NCBI GenBank assembly: GCA_023426865.1
Contig: JAEZBT010000089.1
Location: 1-6,341, forward strand
Direction of reading: 5' to 3'
Source of the DNA: Actinomycetes bacterium
GTDB taxonomy: Bacteria > Actinomycetota > Actinomycetes > Actinomycetales > Cellulomonadaceae
Length of the DNA stretch: 6,341 nucleotides
Of this stretch, positions 5,040-6,341 are shown in pieces (the first letter of the stretch is position 1; each line of letters begins with the position of its first letter). Made by a program: the position numbers and the translations under genes. The notes beneath the pieces were generated by a model. It was not told the DNA's origin. It worked only from the letters and a program-made list of their open reading frames with translations, and made no database searches.

Positions 5040-5960
5040 GTGACAGTCGCCGACCTCGCCTCGCCCAAGCGGCGGAAGCGGTCGGGTGTGCCGGAGACGT
5101 ACGACTTCCGCCGCCCGATGACGCTGGCGCGCGAGCACGGCCGCGTCCTGGAGATGGCCTTCGAGACCTTCGCGCGCCAGTGGGGCACGCAGCTCACCTC
5201 GCGCCTGCGGGTCGTCGCCTCGGTCACCCTCGAGTCGGTCGAGATGCGGTCCTACGACGAGTACGTCGGCGGCCTGCCCTCCATGACCACCATGGTGCTG
5301 TGCGGCGTCGAGCCGGGCCGCTCCACCGGCGTGATCCAGCTGCCCCTCGACATGACGATGGTCTGGATCGACACGATGCTCGGCGGCCCGGGCGTGCCGC
5401 TCGACGAGGAGCGCGAGCTCACCGAGATCGAGTGGTCGCTCCTGCGGGAACTGCTCCAGCACGCCGCCCGGGACGTACGGTACGCGTTCGCGTCCGTCGC
5501 GCCGCTCGACGTGCAGGTGCGCTCCGTCCAGTACAACCCGCAGTTCGTGCAGGCGGTCGCCGCGTCGGAGCCCGTGATCATCGCGTCCTTCACGCTGGAC
5601 GTCGCTGAGCGCCAGTCCACGGCCACGCTGATGATCCCGGCCGACATCCTGCTGACCTCGCTGCGGGCCGGCGAGACGCTCGACAACCGGACGCCCGAGG
5701 AGCTGGCCGAGCACCGCGCCGCCCTCGCCCGGGTGGCCGACAACGTCCTCGACGTCCCGGTCGAGGTCGCCGTCCGGTTCGCGTCGATGACCGTGCCCGC
5801 CGACGCCGTCGCGCGGCTCGAGCTCGGCACCGTCCTGCCCCTGCACCACCGCGCCGACGCCCCGCTCAGCGTGGTCGTCGGCGACGTGCCCCTCGCCACC
5901 GCCGCCGTCGGCACCAGCGGCTCCCGGCTCGCCTGCCTCGTCGTCACCTCGGAGGAATGA
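5040..5960 (+). CDS. fliM: Flagellar motor switch protein FliM
   Basis: FliM forms the middle of the cytoplasmic C-ring, linking FliG to FliN and switching rotation direction. From the GTG at 5040 the product has 306 residues. It shows YDFRRPMTLAREHGRVLEMA at 21-40, FARQW at 44-48, the conserved GG-x-G motif (GGPG, 115-118) in the middle domain that contacts FliG, and a C-terminal SPOA domain at about 234-304 (VLDVPVEVAVRF, ELGTVLPL, SRLACLVV). The frame is open back to a GTG at 4905, but the extra 45 residues look non-coding and would cross the promoter; nearby ATGs at 5008 and 5029 are out of frame. MTVADLASPK resembles actinobacterial FliM starts, though an ATG at 5118 cannot be fully excluded. 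No good ribosome site precedes 5040, consistent with a leaderless mRNA. The N-terminal CheY-binding peptide (LSQ-x-EIDALL type) is not visible. The stop overlaps fliN. Confidence 0.93.
   Translation: MTVADLASPKRRKRSGVPETYDFRRPMTLAREHGRVLEMAFETFARQWGTQLTSRLRVVASVTLESVEMRSYDEYVGGLPSMTTMVLCGVEPGRSTGVIQLPLDMTMVWIDTMLGGPGVPLDEERELTEIEWSLLRELLQHAARDVRYAFASVAPLDVQVRSVQYNPQFVQAVAASEPVIIASFTLDVAERQSTATLMIPADILLTSLRAGETLDNRTPEELAEHRAALARVADNVLDVPVEVAVRFASMTVPADAVARLELGTVLPLHHRADAPLSVVVGDVPLATAAVGTSGSRLACLVVTSEE
5951..5955 (+). promoter_or_regulatory. Ribosome binding site of fliN
   Basis: GGAGG inside the last codons of fliM precedes two adjacent in-frame ATGs at 5957 and 5960. The spacing is one base to the first and four to the second, so 5960 is preferred; it shares its A with the fliM TGA, the same arrangement as flbD/motA. 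Confidence 0.65.
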
Positions 5961-6341
5961 TGCCCGCCACCACTCCAGGCACCTCCGCGGCGACCGACGT
6001 CGCCGTCGCCCAGGCCGCCGCCGGCGAGCTCGTGCGCCTGCTGCCCTCGGCCGTCCCGCTGGTCCCGGTGCAGTTCGACGCCGCGCAGGCGCCGGGCCCG
6101 GACGCCGTCGCCGTCCGCGCGTCGTTCGTGGGCGCGACGAGCGCCGAGCTCCTGGTCGTCGCGGACGCCGCCGTCGCGCAGGTGCTCTCCGAGTCCGACA
6201 CCATCTCGCTCGCCGACGCCCTGCGTCCCGCGCTCGAGGCCGCCGCCGGGACGCTCGGCCCCGGCGTCCTGGACCCGGCCGTCGCCGGCCCGCTCGACGG
6301 TGACCTCGCCGGCGCCGGCGTCGTCGTGATCGCGCTGGCCC
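5960..6341 (+). CDS. fliN: Flagellar motor switch protein FliN, N-terminal part (3' truncated by window)
   Basis: The frame stays open from ATG 5960 to the window end, giving 127 residues without a stop. FliN (or FliY) completes the C-ring below FliM and shares its SPOA fold. The visible part is Ala/Val-rich and globular in pattern: AAAGELVRLLPSAVPLVPVQ (20-39), a strand-rich stretch with VRASFVGATSAELLVVAD (52-69), then SLADALRPALEAAAGTLGPG (83-102). This resembles the CheC-like N-terminal region in long actinobacterial FliN proteins, in which helices alternate with strands before the C-terminal SPOA domain; that resemblance is from memory. A short enterobacterial-type FliN (about 137 residues) would already show its SPOA domain here, so this is the long type. 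Identity rests mainly on position, directly overlapping fliM by one base. The SPOA domain lies beyond the window. Confidence 0.78.
   Translation, partial: MPATTPGTSAATDVAVAQAAAGELVRLLPSAVPLVPVQFDAAQAPGPDAVAVRASFVGATSAELLVVADAAVAQVLSESDTISLADALRPALEAAAGTLGPGVLDPAVAGPLDGDLAGAGVVVIALA

Noticed and set aside
4152..5849. 565-codon open frame on the - strand across motB, fliL and fliM
   Set aside because: The translation is low-complexity Arg/Gly/His-rich and lies antisense to firmly identified genes; no ribosome site or known domain was seen.
1..6341. A previously undescribed system hidden in the window
   Set aside because: Every substantial + strand frame with plausible coding character belongs to known flagellar families; no defence, mobile or biosynthetic gene was seen.

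Overview
The window is a stretch of a flagellar gene cluster, all on the + strand, from a very GC-rich bacterium. Base composition, strong G/C bias at third codon positions and the protein sequences point to a motile Gram-positive actinobacterium. A Cellulomonas/Cellulomonadaceae-like relative is my best guess, made from recognition and not from a search. I see no mobile element, CRISPR array, tRNA or rRNA. The cluster itself is a known system; the less ordinary content is in its regulatory DNA and some family-level oddities of the proteins.

Layout: (1) 1-180, C-terminal end of a probable hook-length protein FliK; (2) 192-671 flgD, hook cap; (3) 699-1883 flgE, hook protein; (4) 1884-2256, a 373-base non-coding region with a strong 16-bp hairpin (likely terminator), then a sigma-28-type promoter candidate and a hairpin leader; (5) 2257-2556 flbD/swrD; (6) 2556-3323 motA; (7) 3320-4216 motB; (8) a 100-base gap with a 12-base tandem repeat; (9) 4317-4847 fliL; (10) a 192-base gap with a second sigma-28-type promoter candidate; (11) 5040-5960 fliM, probably a leaderless GTG start; (12) 5960 to the window end, the N-terminal part of fliN.

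The genes fall into probable transcription blocks. fliK-flgD-flgE (hook length control, hook cap, hook) ends at the hairpin. flbD-motA-motB, and probably fliL, form a stator block: MotA/MotB are the ion-conducting torque generator, SwrD/FlbD is known to raise motor power in Bacillus, and FliL is a stator-associated membrane protein. flbD/motA and motA/motB overlap by 1 and 4 bases, suggesting translational coupling. fliM-fliN start the C-ring (switch) block, which continues beyond the window.

The most useful regulatory observation is that the two longest gene-start gaps both carry TCCCTCA-N16-GCCGAT with identical spacing, a good match to an actinobacterial FliA (sigma-28) promoter. The second copy would place the transcription start at, or within a base or two of, the fliM GTG start codon, which has no convincing Shine-Dalgarno sequence.
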